Source of the DNA: FLUQ01 sp031551515
Lineage (GTDB): Bacteria > Desulfobacterota > Desulfovibrionia > Desulfovibrionales > Desulfovibrionaceae
NCBI GenBank assembly: GCA_031551515.1
Contig: JAVBNL010000041.1
Coordinates: forward strand, 1-64,000
Length of the DNA: 64,000 nucleotides
Reading direction: 5' to 3'
The position numbers and the translations under genes are program-made. Shown here one piece after another: positions 8,863-17,564 of this stretch; the stretch's first letter is position 1, and the number at the start of each line of letters is the position of its first letter. Below the pieces are notes generated by a model. That model was not told where the DNA came from, searched no databases, and worked only from the letters and a program-made list of their open reading frames with translations.

Positions 8863-8878
8863 TGGTATGTTTTTTGCT
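8863..8878 (+). promoter_or_regulatory. Sigma-54 promoter for TRAP-TAXI operon
   Basis: TGGTATGTTTTTTGCT has the invariant GG and GC dinucleotides separated by exactly ten bases, as in the -24/-12 consensus TGGCAC-N5-TTGC. Transcription should start about 45 bases before the receptor ATG. Confidence 0.72.
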
Positions 8879-8933
8879 CTATTATTTCTTTCACCATGAC
8901 CACCCTTTCCCCAAACAGCAGGAGGAACTCTTG

Positions 8934-9890
8934 ATGCGTTATTTCGTCCGCTCCGTGGCATTGTCTCTGGCCCTGACCCTGGCGGCTTTCGGCTCCGCCG
9001 CCGCCGCGGACAAGTTCGTCCGCATCGGCACCAGCACGGTGGGCGGGGGCTTTTATCTCGTGGGCAACACCATCGCCCAGCTTGGCCAGGCCAAAATGCC
9101 CGGCGTCAACTTCACCGCCATCACCGGCGGCAGCATTAAAAACTGCATCAACCTTGAAAAGGGTGAAATCGAGCTGGGGCTGACCCAGTCTTCCACCCTC
9201 GCTCTGGCGCAAAAAGGCGAAGAGTCTTTCAAGGCGCCGCTCAAGAAAATACGCTACGTTTCAGCCATCTATCCCATGCCCGGCCACATTCTTGTCGGCT
9301 CCAAGGCGGGCATCAAGACCATGGCCGATTTCAAAGGCAAACATGTGGACTTCGGGTCCGTGGGCCAGGGCATCGAGGTCAACGTGCGCGAATTTATGAG
9401 CGTGTACGGCGTCACCCCCAAAGACGTGACTGTCGAGCGTTTCGGCCGCGCCGAATTTGACGAAGCCTTCAAAACCGGCCGCATGCAGGGCACGGTCTGG
9501 ACCACCACGGTACCCAACGCTCAGGTTTCCGACCTGATTCGCGGCGGCTATGTCAGCCTGATCCCCCTTGACGGCGAAAAGCTGCAAGAGCTGCTAAAAA
9601 AGTACCCCCACTACATCGCCGACACCATCCCCGGCGGCACGTATGAAGGCTATCCCAAAGACGTGACCACGGCCGGCGCTGTGGGCTCTTTGCTGACCCA
9701 CGCCGACGTGCCCGCCGACATGATCTATAACATCACCAAAATGCTGCACGAAAACGGCGACTTTTTGCGCGAGCGCATGGGCAACTATTTCGCCCGCTTC
9801 AATCTGCAGTTCGCCCTGGCGGGCATGGGCGCAACGCCCCTGCACCCCGGCGCGGAAAAATATTACCGCGAAAAAGGCCTGATTAAATAG
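8934..9890 (+). CDS. TRAP transporter solute receptor, TAXI family
   Basis: 318 residues. The ATG at 8934, preceded by GGAGGA, starts a clear signal peptide (about 1-24, ending in GSAAAA). Mature protein motifs RIGTSTVGGGFYLVGNTIAQL and AITGGSIKNC mark the TAXI branch of TRAP receptors, which bind organic acids or amino acids in the periplasm and deliver them to the permease. The matching fused permease follows 149 bp downstream. A sigma-54 promoter and an activator palindrome lie upstream, and the same pair occurs before the CoA-lyase operon at 39241, hinting at a shared inducer. The ligand is unknown. Confidence 0.88.
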   Translation: MRYFVRSVALSLALTLAAFGSAAAADKFVRIGTSTVGGGFYLVGNTIAQLGQAKMPGVNFTAITGGSIKNCINLEKGEIELGLTQSSTLALAQKGEESFKAPLKKIRYVSAIYPMPGHILVGSKAGIKTMADFKGKHVDFGSVGQGIEVNVREFMSVYGVTPKDVTVERFGRAEFDEAFKTGRMQGTVWTTTVPNAQVSDLIRGGYVSLIPLDGEKLQELLKKYPHYIADTIPGGTYEGYPKDVTTAGAVGSLLTHADVPADMIYNITKMLHENGDFLRERMGNYFARFNLQFALAGMGATPLHPGAEKYYREKGLIK

Positions 9891-9897
9891 CGCCATG

Positions 9898-9929
9898 CCG
9901 CCCGCCGGAGCTTTCGTTCCGGCGGGCGG
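9898..9929 (+). terminator. Intercistronic hairpin between receptor and permease
   Basis: Perfect 12-bp GC stem CCGCCCGCCGGA/TCCGGCGGGCGG with an eight-base loop and no T-run. It more likely stabilises the receptor message or partly attenuates the permease than fully terminates, fitting the excess of receptor over permease seen in binding-protein systems. Confidence 0.6.
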
Positions 9930-10039
9930 CCGCGTCATGTACGACGCAAACCCCGGACACACGGCCTTGGCCGCCCGGCTTCCCCGCCAGGCGGCATTGT
10001 ATGCGACACCATAATGCCCAGACAGAAGAGAGGTTGCCG

Positions 10040-12001
10040 ATGCAGGCGATTAGCAGCACCACCGCCCCCCAGGCCGCGCCCGAAGCGCCGCCCGCGCCCA
10101 AGAAAAAAAGTAAACGCCGCCCGCTGAGCGGCAACATGAAGCTGCTGATCACGGTGCTGACTGTAGCCCTGGCCTGCTTTCACCTCTACACCTCGTTCTT
10201 CGGGCTGTTGCCCGCCATGCAGCAGCGCAGCTTTCACTTGAGCTTTATTCTGCCCCTGATTTTTCTGCTGTATCCGGCGACTTCGCGCTCGCCTTACGAA
10301 CGGCCTTCCCTGCTGGACTGGGTTTTTGCCGTGACCTCCGCCGCCTGCACCCTATATGTCTGCTTCGGCTACGAAGACATCGCCAACCGCGCGGGCATGT
10401 ATGAAGACTATGAGGTCTATCTCGGCGCGGCCATGACCCTGCTGGTCTTTGAAGCCGCGCGCCGGGTGCTGGGCTATATTCTGCCCGCGTTCTGCGCCTT
10501 TTTCCTCTTTTTTGCCTATTTCGGGACGGTCATGCCCGGACCTTTCGTGCATGCAGGCCTGTCCATACCCCGCATTCTGGAAGAGCTGTACCTGACCACC
10601 GACGGCCTGTTCGGCCTGGTCACGGGCGTTTCCGCCTCATACATCTTCATGTTCATTCTGTTCGGCTCGTTTCTTAACTCCACAGGCACGGCCAACTTTT
10701 TCAACGATTTTTCCATGGCTCTCACCGGGCATCTGAAAGGCGGCCCGGCCAAGATCGCGGTGCTCTCCAGCGCGCTGATGGGCACCATTTCCGGCAGCAC
10801 CTCGGCCAACGTGGCCACCACCGGCACCTTCACCATTCCGCTGATGAAAAAGGTCGGCTACCAGCCCCACTATGCGGGCGCGGTGGAAGCGGCCGCCTCT
10901 ACCGGCGGGCAGATCATGCCGCCGGTGCTGGGTTCCGCCGCGTTCATCATCGCCGATACCGTGGGCACCCCGTACATCAACGTGGTTATCGCCTCCCTGG
11001 TGCCCGCGCTGCTGTATTTTTACGGCATCTGGTGCAGCCTGAGCGTGGAAGCCAGCCGCCTGGGCCTGAAGGGCCTGCCCAAAGAGACCCTGCCCCGCAT
11101 CGGCTACGTCATTAAAAAAACAGGCTATAAATCCATTCCCCTCTTCGCCATCATCGCCCTTCTGTGCATGGGGCGAAACCCGCTGTTCGCGGCCTGCGTG
11201 GGCATTATCTGCTGCGTGGCTCTCTCTTTTGTGGACAAGAACGACAGGCTGAACCTTAAATCGCTCATCGCCACGCTGGAAGACGGTTCCAAATCGGCTC
11301 TGTCGGTGGCCATCGCCTGCACCATCGTGGGCGTGGTCATCGGCATGATGGGCGCCACAGGCATCGCCCTGCGCATCGGTGACGCCATTCTCAGTTATAC
11401 GGCCGGGGCGATGGTGCCCACCATGATCGTGACCATGCTGCTTTGCCTGCTCTTGGGCATGGGCATGCCCACCACGGCCAGCTACGTCATGGCCAGCGCC
11501 GTGGCGGTGCCCGCCATGATCAAGCTGGGCTGCAACCCCCTGGACGCGCACTTTTTCGTGTTCTTTTACGCGGTGCTCTCTTCCGTTACCCCGCCTGTGT
11601 GCGTGGGCGCGTACACGGCGGCGGGCATAGCCGGGGCGGCGCCCAACCAGACGGCTTTCACTTCCGTGCGGCTGGCCCTTTCGGGCTTCATCATTCCGTT
11701 TGTGTTCATCCTTTCGCCGGAACTTCTGCTGACCAACGTGATCAACTGGCCCATGTTCGTCATCACCCTGCTTTCGGCCATGCTGGGCATAGCCACCCTT
11801 TCCATCGGGCTGGAAGGCTACTTGTACACGCCCCTGCGTCTGTACGAGCGCATCGCCCTGGTCGGCGCGGCGCTGTGCATGATCGTGCCCGGCGTGTATA
11901 CCGACGGCATCGGCGTCGCCGTCTTGGCCCTTGTTTATTTCCTTGCGAAAACGCGAAAGAAAAACGCCATGCCCGCCGCTGCGCCCGAAAACGCGGCATA
12001 G
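10040..12001 (+). CDS. TRAP transporter fused permease (TAXI type)
   Basis: 653 residues from the ATG at 10040 (AGAGAGG upstream; an earlier ATG at 10001 lacks a site). A Pro/Ala/Lys-rich cytoplasmic head (1-40) leads into many hydrophobic segments. The small-subunit-like part precedes the large DctM-like part, which contains GTISGSTSANVATTGTFTIP, GGQIMPPVLGSAAFI and LLGMGMPTTASYV, hallmark loops of TRAP large subunits. This is the fused permease typical of TAXI systems and drives Na+- or H+-coupled uptake of the receptor's ligand. It belongs to the same sigma-54 operon as the receptor. Confidence 0.9.
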   Translation: MQAISSTTAPQAAPEAPPAPKKKSKRRPLSGNMKLLITVLTVALACFHLYTSFFGLLPAMQQRSFHLSFILPLIFLLYPATSRSPYERPSLLDWVFAVTSAACTLYVCFGYEDIANRAGMYEDYEVYLGAAMTLLVFEAARRVLGYILPAFCAFFLFFAYFGTVMPGPFVHAGLSIPRILEELYLTTDGLFGLVTGVSASYIFMFILFGSFLNSTGTANFFNDFSMALTGHLKGGPAKIAVLSSALMGTISGSTSANVATTGTFTIPLMKKVGYQPHYAGAVEAAASTGGQIMPPVLGSAAFIIADTVGTPYINVVIASLVPALLYFYGIWCSLSVEASRLGLKGLPKETLPRIGYVIKKTGYKSIPLFAIIALLCMGRNPLFAACVGIICCVALSFVDKNDRLNLKSLIATLEDGSKSALSVAIACTIVGVVIGMMGATGIALRIGDAILSYTAGAMVPTMIVTMLLCLLLGMGMPTTASYVMASAVAVPAMIKLGCNPLDAHFFVFFYAVLSSVTPPVCVGAYTAAGIAGAAPNQTAFTSVRLALSGFIIPFVFILSPELLLTNVINWPMFVITLLSAMLGIATLSIGLEGYLYTPLRLYERIALVGAALCMIVPGVYTDGIGVAVLALVYFLAKTRKKNAMPAAAPENAA

Positions 12002-12026
12002 CCGGGGCTGACCGGCAAAAATCAAA

Positions 12027-12130
12027 ACCACCCGCATAGCGGGTGGTCAGACTGCTGACAAAGCCCGAATTTGGCACAGACCAAATTCGGGCTTTGTCAG
12101 CAGTCTGAGGTTCCGGCCAAAGCCGGAACC
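12027..12130. repeat. Three tandem hairpins including a 27-bp perfect inverted repeat
   Basis: Between the converging TRAP permease and hrpB lie three back-to-back stems: ACCACCCGC/GCGGGTGGT (12027-12047), a perfect 27-bp inverted repeat with six-base loop (12048-12107), and GGTTCCGGC/GCCGGAACC followed by TCTTT (12109-12130). The last resembles a terminator. The 27-bp repeat lacks a T-run and is longer than a terminator needs. Confidence 0.8.
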
Positions 12131-12134
12131 TCTT

Positions 12135-14654
12135 TCAACGCCCTTCCATCGCTTTTTTGGTCCGCTTTGTGGGGACAGCCGTCAGCGGGTTGTCCGGCCA
12201 GGGGTGTTTGGGGTAGCGGCCGCGCAACTCCGCCCGCACCACTGAATAGCCGTTTTGCCAAAACCCGGCCAAATCGCGCGTTACCTGCACCGGCCGCCCC
12301 GCCGGGGAAAGCAGATGCAGCGTGACCGGCACGCGCCCCCCGCCCACGGCCGGGGTTTCGGTCAGCCCGAACATCTCTTGCAACTTCACGGCCATGACCG
12401 GCGCATCCGGCGCAGGGCCGTAATCCAACGCTATGTGCGAGCCGGAAGGGGCGACCAGATCGGCCGGGGCCAATGCATCGAGCTTCGCGGGCAAAGGCCA
12501 GGGCAACAAAGCGGCCAGGGCGGAGCCCAGCATATCCGGGTTGATGCGGCCCAGGCGGTCCGCCGCCCCCAGGTACGGGCCCAGCCAATCCGCAAGGTTA
12601 TCGCTAAGCGCCGCATCGGAAAGGTCAGGCCATCCGGCAGCAGGTGCAAGCCCCCGCTCTTGCAGGCCGCGTGCGAAAAGCACGCGTTGGCGCAGCCGCA
12701 GTTGCTCTTCCGTCCAGGGCAGGGCCGCCGCCCCCAGCGCGGCCAGCGCTGCAAGCAGCGCCGCGCGCACCCGTTCCGGGTCCGGGTTCTGCAAAGGGTT
12801 TTCGTCAAGGACCAGCGCATCCAGGCGGCGCAGCCTGCGGGCGCTGACGGCCCGGCGCTCTTCATCCCAGGCGATGCGATCTTCTGTTGTGATATCTTCG
12901 CCGAAAAGGCTTTCCACCTCTCGCCGCGACAAGGGCGCGGCCAGACGGATCACGGCGTCGGCATGGCTCTCCAGGCCCTGCAGCTTCGCTATGGCCAGGC
13001 ATTCGTGGGCCGCCAGGGGGTCGTCCGGCCGCAAGGCCGCACCGCGCCCGCCCCGCATCAGATAGCTGCCCGGTCCCCGGCGCAGGGCAACGCGTTCCGG
13101 CCAGGCCAGGGCCAAAAGCGGCCCCACGTCGGCATCTTCGCCCAAAGCCGTCTTGGCGCCAATGCCCGCCCTGTTCGCGATACGCCGCATCTGCTCGCGA
13201 ATGCTGCCCACGGCGCCACCGCCAGCGGTTTTTCCCCGCGCATCAAGAATAAGCGCAAGGCGGGTGGAAAGATCCGCCCCTTCCGCCCCGCGCAGGGGGT
13301 CGCGCTCGGCGAAAAGGGCCGCCAGAGCGCAGGCGTGCAGGCCCTGGCCGCGTTCTTTGCCCTCAAGCACCATATGGGCCAGGCGCGGGTGCAGAGGGAG
13401 CGTTGCCATAATGCGGCCGCGTTTGGTGGCACGATCGTCGCGGTCCAGCGCGCCCAGGCCGCGCAACAGCAGCCGGGCTTGTTCCCAGGCATCGTTGGGG
13501 GGCGCATCCAGCCAGCGCAGCGCGGCGGGCGCTTCACTGACCCGCAGGCCCCAGACGGCCGCTTCAAGGCACAACGAGGCCAGGTCCGCCTCTAGAATTT
13601 CAGGGGTGATGCCGGGCCGCAGCAGGGGCTGTTCCCGCTCGGACCACAAGCGCAGGCACAGGCCTTTTTCCAGCCTGCCCGCGCGGCCGCAGCGCTGATC
13701 GGCGGAGGCTTTGGCGATGCGTTCCGTCACCAGGCGGCTCATGCCCCAGGCCGGTTCAAAGCGCATGGTCCGGGCCAGGCCGGAATCCACAACCACGCGC
13801 ACACCTTCAATAGTCAGGCTCGATTCCGCAATATTGGTGGCCAGCACCACCTTGCGCTCGCCGCTTTTGGCCGGGGCCACAGCGGCATCTTGCTCACCCG
13901 GCGGCAAATCACCGTACAGAGGCCGCAGAACCGCGCCGGGCGGCAGCGCTTGCGCCAGCCGCTCCGCCGTACGGCGTATTTCACCCGTGCCGGGCAAAAA
14001 GGCCAGAATCCCGCCTGTCTCTTCACGCAGGGCCTGCATGACGGCCGGGGCCACCAGATCTTCGCAGCGCAGGTTCGGGCGCGAGGGCGGCAGGTAGCGC
14101 ACGGTCACCGGGAAGCTGCGGCCCTGCGCCGTCACCCGCGTGCAGTCGCCCAGAAAGGCCGCCAGGGCTTCGCCATCCAGGGTGGCGGACATGACTATCA
14201 GGCGCAAATCCGGCCGCAGGGCTTCTTGGCTATCAAGGCACAGGGCCAGGCCCAGGTCCGCGTGGAGCGAGCGCTCGTGGAATTCGTCGAATATAACGCA
14301 GCCCGCGCCCTCAAGCGACGGGTCGGACTGGATCATGCGGGTCAAAATGCCCTCGGTCAGCACCAGGATGCGGGTGGCGGGGCCGTCTTTGGCTTCCAGG
14401 GCGGTGCGAAAGCCCACGGTGCCCCCGGCCTCTTCGCCCAACAGCGAAGCCATGTGCCGGGCAGTGGCTTTGGCGGCCAGGCGACGCGGCTCAAGCATGA
14501 GGATTTTGCGGCCCGCCAGCCAAGGCTCGTGCAAGAGCGCAAGCGGCACACGGGTGGTCTTGCCCGCGCCGGGCGGAGCTTCCACCACCAGTCGGGGGGA
14601 TGCGGCGAGAGATTCGCGGATGCGCGGCAGAACGGAATCAATGGGTAAGGTCAT
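12135..14654 (-). CDS. hrpB: ATP-dependent helicase HrpB
   Basis: 839 residues, the normal length for HrpB, a DEAH-box (DExH) helicase of bacterial RNA metabolism. Walker A is PPGAGKTT at 27-34. The Walker B box is DEFH at 123-126, where HrpB proteins typically have DEFH. Motif III is MSAT (155-158), and motif VI lies in the segment ADQRCGRAGRLEKG. The C-terminal HrpB-specific region ends RYPKHPWPDNPLTAVPTKRTKK, the conserved family tail. It starts six bases after the stop of the small zinc-ribbon gene, so they share a transcript. The physiological role of HrpB outside RNA handling is poorly known. Confidence 0.93.
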   Translation of the reverse strand: MTLPIDSVLPRIRESLAASPRLVVEAPPGAGKTTRVPLALLHEPWLAGRKILMLEPRRLAAKATARHMASLLGEEAGGTVGFRTALEAKDGPATRILVLTEGILTRMIQSDPSLEGAGCVIFDEFHERSLHADLGLALCLDSQEALRPDLRLIVMSATLDGEALAAFLGDCTRVTAQGRSFPVTVRYLPPSRPNLRCEDLVAPAVMQALREETGGILAFLPGTGEIRRTAERLAQALPPGAVLRPLYGDLPPGEQDAAVAPAKSGERKVVLATNIAESSLTIEGVRVVVDSGLARTMRFEPAWGMSRLVTERIAKASADQRCGRAGRLEKGLCLRLWSEREQPLLRPGITPEILEADLASLCLEAAVWGLRVSEAPAALRWLDAPPNDAWEQARLLLRGLGALDRDDRATKRGRIMATLPLHPRLAHMVLEGKERGQGLHACALAALFAERDPLRGAEGADLSTRLALILDARGKTAGGGAVGSIREQMRRIANRAGIGAKTALGEDADVGPLLALAWPERVALRRGPGSYLMRGGRGAALRPDDPLAAHECLAIAKLQGLESHADAVIRLAAPLSRREVESLFGEDITTEDRIAWDEERRAVSARRLRRLDALVLDENPLQNPDPERVRAALLAALAALGAAALPWTEEQLRLRQRVLFARGLQERGLAPAAGWPDLSDAALSDNLADWLGPYLGAADRLGRINPDMLGSALAALLPWPLPAKLDALAPADLVAPSGSHIALDYGPAPDAPVMAVKLQEMFGLTETPAVGGGRVPVTLHLLSPAGRPVQVTRDLAGFWQNGYSVVRAELRGRYPKHPWPDNPLTAVPTKRTKKAMEGR

Positions 14655-14660
14655 TGGGCT

Positions 14661-15086
14661 TTAATCGTAGTGCAGGTCCAAAACATTTTCACCCGCCAAC
14701 GATTCGGTCGAATACAGTTCCGTATACCCGCAACAACCGCAACTTACAGCGGCATATACGAACTCTTCATTATCCAAAACCGCGGCCACATCGTTGTCAG
14801 GAATGTAGATCTTGCCTTTCCTGTATTCAGAGTGGCCGCATTTTACACATTTATAGGGCCGTTTAACTATAGACGCCAACTGTTCGGCCTTCTTTTGATC
14901 AAGAAAATCTTTGTAATGCTTCCCGCCACATCGTGCGCAGATATCAGGGGAAACAATGAGGCCCTTTTCGCGGTAAAATTCCAAACTTTCTTCAGAAATA
15001 CGATCATTACTACTGAGATCTATTCCATTGAACTGTATTCCTTCAAAATCATGCCCGCATTGCGCACATTTGTTTGAATTTGCCAT
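14661..15086 (-). CDS. Small multi-zinc-ribbon protein of unknown function
   Basis: 141 residues starting at an ATG with GAGAGG upstream. Cysteine pairs occur at 7/10, 50/53, 80/83 and 116/119 (plus C118), each in a knuckle-like C-x-x-C setting such as CAQCGH, CARCGG and CVKCGH. This suggests two zinc ribbons, as in nucleic-acid-binding or sensor proteins. No catalytic motif is seen. The coding sequence is clearly AT-richer than its neighbours, which could indicate transfer. It sits six bases upstream of hrpB on the same strand, so a role near RNA or translation is possible but unproven. Confidence 0.6.
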   Translation of the reverse strand: MANSNKCAQCGHDFEGIQFNGIDLSSNDRISEESLEFYREKGLIVSPDICARCGGKHYKDFLDQKKAEQLASIVKRPYKCVKCGHSEYRKGKIYIPDNDVAAVLDNEEFVYAAVSCGCCGYTELYSTESLAGENVLDLHYD

Positions 15087-15123
15087 TTTTGCCTCTCATG
15101 CGAAAGGTTCAATCACACAGGCC

Positions 15124-16644
15124 TCACACCCCCGGCAGGCGCGGCTGCGTGGCGGCGGGCGGCGTTATGCCGGCCATCAAGAGGCCGATGCCCGCGACTT
15201 TTGCTTCGTCAAGACGGCTGAACGAAGCCATAACCCGGCCCTGGTACAATACCATGATGCGGTCGGCGAGTGTCAACGCTTCCGTCAGATCGCCGGTGAC
15301 CAGCAGCACCCCAGCTTCGTCGCGCGCGGCCAGGAGCCGCCGCCAGACTTCTTCCGCCGCCGCCACATCCAGGCCCTGGGTGGGGTTTTCCGCAACGATC
15401 ACTTTAGGCCGCCGGAACAGCTCGCGTCCCACCACGAACTTTTGCAGGTTGCCGCCGGAAAAGGACTTGGCAGCAGCCTCGGCGTTGGCGGGCGACACGC
15501 CATACTCGTTTACCACCGCATGCGCCGCGGCGTGCGCTTCTCGCCGGTGCAGCCAGGGGCCCTTGCTGAACACCCCCCTGGTGGTCAGCAAAAAATTTTC
15601 GGACAGGCTGAATTCGGGGCACACCGCGCGGTACAGGCGGTCTTCGGGAATATAGGCCAGCGCCCCCCGGCCGGGCATGGCCGGGTAAAACTGCCGCCAA
15701 CTGCGGGCCAGAATGCGCACGGAACCTTCCTGCGGCGGCGAAAGCCCGCAGACCGTCTCCACCAGTTCTTTCTGCCCGTTGCCCGCAACCCCGGCCACTG
15801 CCAAGATCTCGCCCCGGCGCAGTGTGAAAGAGACGCCCCGCAACCCGTTGCCCACAAGATTTTCCGCCTCAAGCACAATGCCGCCGGTCTTTTGCGGCAC
15901 GGCCGGGGGGAACTCCGTCATGGTGCGGCCCAGCATGCGGCCAGCCAGATCCGCCTTATCCGGCACCGCCGCGCGATCAAAAGAATCCACGATGCGACCC
16001 CGGCGCAAAATGGCCACCTCATCCGCCACATCCAGCACCTCTTGCAGTTTGTGGCTGATGAAAACCAGCGCCTTGCCCTGCGCGGCCATGGCCCGCATGG
16101 CGGTGAAGAGCTGCTCCCCTTCCTGCGGGGTCAGAACTGCCGTGGGCTCGTCAAAAATCAGCACCCGGCTGTCGCGGTGCAAAAGCTTCGCGATTTCCAC
16201 CCGCTGCCTCTCGCCCATGGACAGGGAACCCACGCGCGCGTCGGGGTCCAGAGGCAGACCGTAGCGCTTGGCCAGGGCGGCAACCGTGTCCCTGATCGCG
16301 GCGGGGCGCAGCAAAAAACCGCCCTCCTGCCCCAGGATCACATTCTCCGCCACGGTCATGGAGTCCACCAGGGTAAAATGCTGGTAGACCATGCCGATAC
16401 CCAAATCCAGAGCGTCTTTGGGCGAGCGCAGCCGTACGGGCTCGCCGCCCAGCAGAATGCGGCCCGCATCCGGCTGCAAGGAGCCGGAAAGAATGGACAT
16501 CAGCGTGCTCTTGCCCGCCCCGTTTTCCCCCAGCAGGGCTTTGACCCGCCCGGCGTGAATATCCAGGTCGATGCCGTCGCTGGCCTTTACCGCGCCGAAC
16601 GCTTTATGGATGCCTTGCAGGCGGATCAACGGCTGCGCGCTCAT
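15124..16644 (-). CDS. ABC transporter ATPase, nucleoside/sugar type (two NBDs)
   Basis: 506 residues with two nucleotide-binding domains in one chain. The first has Walker A GENGAGKST (39-47), signature LSMGERQRVE and Walker B VLIFDEPTAVLT. The second has the signature FSGGNLQKFVVGREL and a Walker B region ending AENPTQGLD, where the usual Asp-Glu pair is Glu-Asn, as in many RbsA/NupO-like proteins. It is the last gene of a four-gene operon (binding protein, two permeases, ATPase) and overlaps the permease before it by four bases. It powers uptake of a purine nucleoside or similar ligand, judged from the BMP-family receptor and neighbouring gpt. Confidence 0.9.
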   Translation of the reverse strand: MSAQPLIRLQGIHKAFGAVKASDGIDLDIHAGRVKALLGENGAGKSTLMSILSGSLQPDAGRILLGGEPVRLRSPKDALDLGIGMVYQHFTLVDSMTVAENVILGQEGGFLLRPAAIRDTVAALAKRYGLPLDPDARVGSLSMGERQRVEIAKLLHRDSRVLIFDEPTAVLTPQEGEQLFTAMRAMAAQGKALVFISHKLQEVLDVADEVAILRRGRIVDSFDRAAVPDKADLAGRMLGRTMTEFPPAVPQKTGGIVLEAENLVGNGLRGVSFTLRRGEILAVAGVAGNGQKELVETVCGLSPPQEGSVRILARSWRQFYPAMPGRGALAYIPEDRLYRAVCPEFSLSENFLLTTRGVFSKGPWLHRREAHAAAHAVVNEYGVSPANAEAAAKSFSGGNLQKFVVGRELFRRPKVIVAENPTQGLDVAAAEEVWRRLLAARDEAGVLLVTGDLTEALTLADRIMVLYQGRVMASFSRLDEAKVAGIGLLMAGITPPAATQPRLPGV

Positions 16645-17564
16645 GCTTCCGGCTCCTGGTTCACTCCCAGCGCGGCGGGCGCAGCCCGGTCCTTGCCCCG
16701 CACGGCGGAAAAGAGCAGCGCCGCCAGGGTCAAAATATAGGGCAGCATGAGCATCAGCGACGAGGGTATGGCCGCGCCCCTCGCTTGCAGGTTCATCTGC
16801 AGCACGATGATGCCGCTGAACAGATAGGCCCCCAGCACGGCGCGCATGGGCCGCCAGAAGGCGAAAATGACCAGGGCCACGGCTATCCAGCCGCGCCCGG
16901 CGGTAATGTTATTGGTCCACATGTGGGTGTAGGCCAGCGAGAGGTAGGCCCCGCCCATGCCCGCCAGCAGCCCGCCGGTCAGCGCGCCCGCCCAGCGGAT
17001 GGCGACGACGTTCATGCCCGCCGCCTTGACCGCCGCCGGGCTTTCACCCGCCGCCCGCAAGGCCAGGCCCCAGCGGGTGTAACGCAAGAGCGCCCAGAGA
17101 AGCGGCGCGAGCAAGTACGAGAGGTAGACCAGGGCATCCTGGCGGAACAAAACCGCGCCCAGCGCGGGGATGTCGCCCAAAACCGGCACGGCGAAGGGCT
17201 CAAAACCCGCAGTCTTGATGCCCAGGTACGGCGCGCCCAGATAATCAGCCAGGCCCAGGCCCAGAATGGTCAGGGCCAGCCCGGAAACCACTTGGTTGCC
17301 GCGTAAAAAGATGCAGGAAACGGCATGCACGGCGGCCATGCCAGCCCCGGCCAATGCGCCGCAGCACAGGCCCAGCCAGGGGCTGCCGCTCAAATGCAGG
17401 CCCAGAAAGGCGAAAAAAGCCCCCACGATCATCATGCCTTCAACGCCCAGGTTCAGCACCCCGGCGCGCTCGCTGACGATCTCGCCCAGAGTGGCGAAAA
17501 GCAGCGGCGTGCCCGACTGCACGGCGGCCGCCAACACGGCGAGGTATATCAATTCGCCGCTCAT
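16641..17564 (-). CDS. ABC transporter permease (NupQ/YufQ-like)
   Basis: 307 residues, about eight to ten hydrophobic segments. The N-terminal LAAAVQSGTPLLFATLGEIVSERAGVLNLGVEGMM matches the BPD_transp_2 permease family paired with BMP receptors; AGVLNLGVEGMM is the highly conserved cytoplasmic loop. It overlaps the ATPase gene and the preceding permease gene by four bases each (ATGA), showing translational coupling. It forms the membrane channel of the nucleoside-type ABC importer together with the other permease. Confidence 0.88.
   Translation of the reverse strand: MSGELIYLAVLAAAVQSGTPLLFATLGEIVSERAGVLNLGVEGMMIVGAFFAFLGLHLSGSPWLGLCCGALAGAGMAAVHAVSCIFLRGNQVVSGLALTILGLGLADYLGAPYLGIKTAGFEPFAVPVLGDIPALGAVLFRQDALVYLSYLLAPLLWALLRYTRWGLALRAAGESPAAVKAAGMNVVAIRWAGALTGGLLAGMGGAYLSLAYTHMWTNNITAGRGWIAVALVIFAFWRPMRAVLGAYLFSGIIVLQMNLQARGAAIPSSLMLMLPYILTLAALLFSAVRGKDRAAPAALGVNQEPEA

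Noticed and set aside
12048..12107. Perfect 27-bp inverted repeat as transposon ends
   Set aside because: The arms are only six bases apart with nothing between them and no target duplication; a hairpin is the simpler reading.
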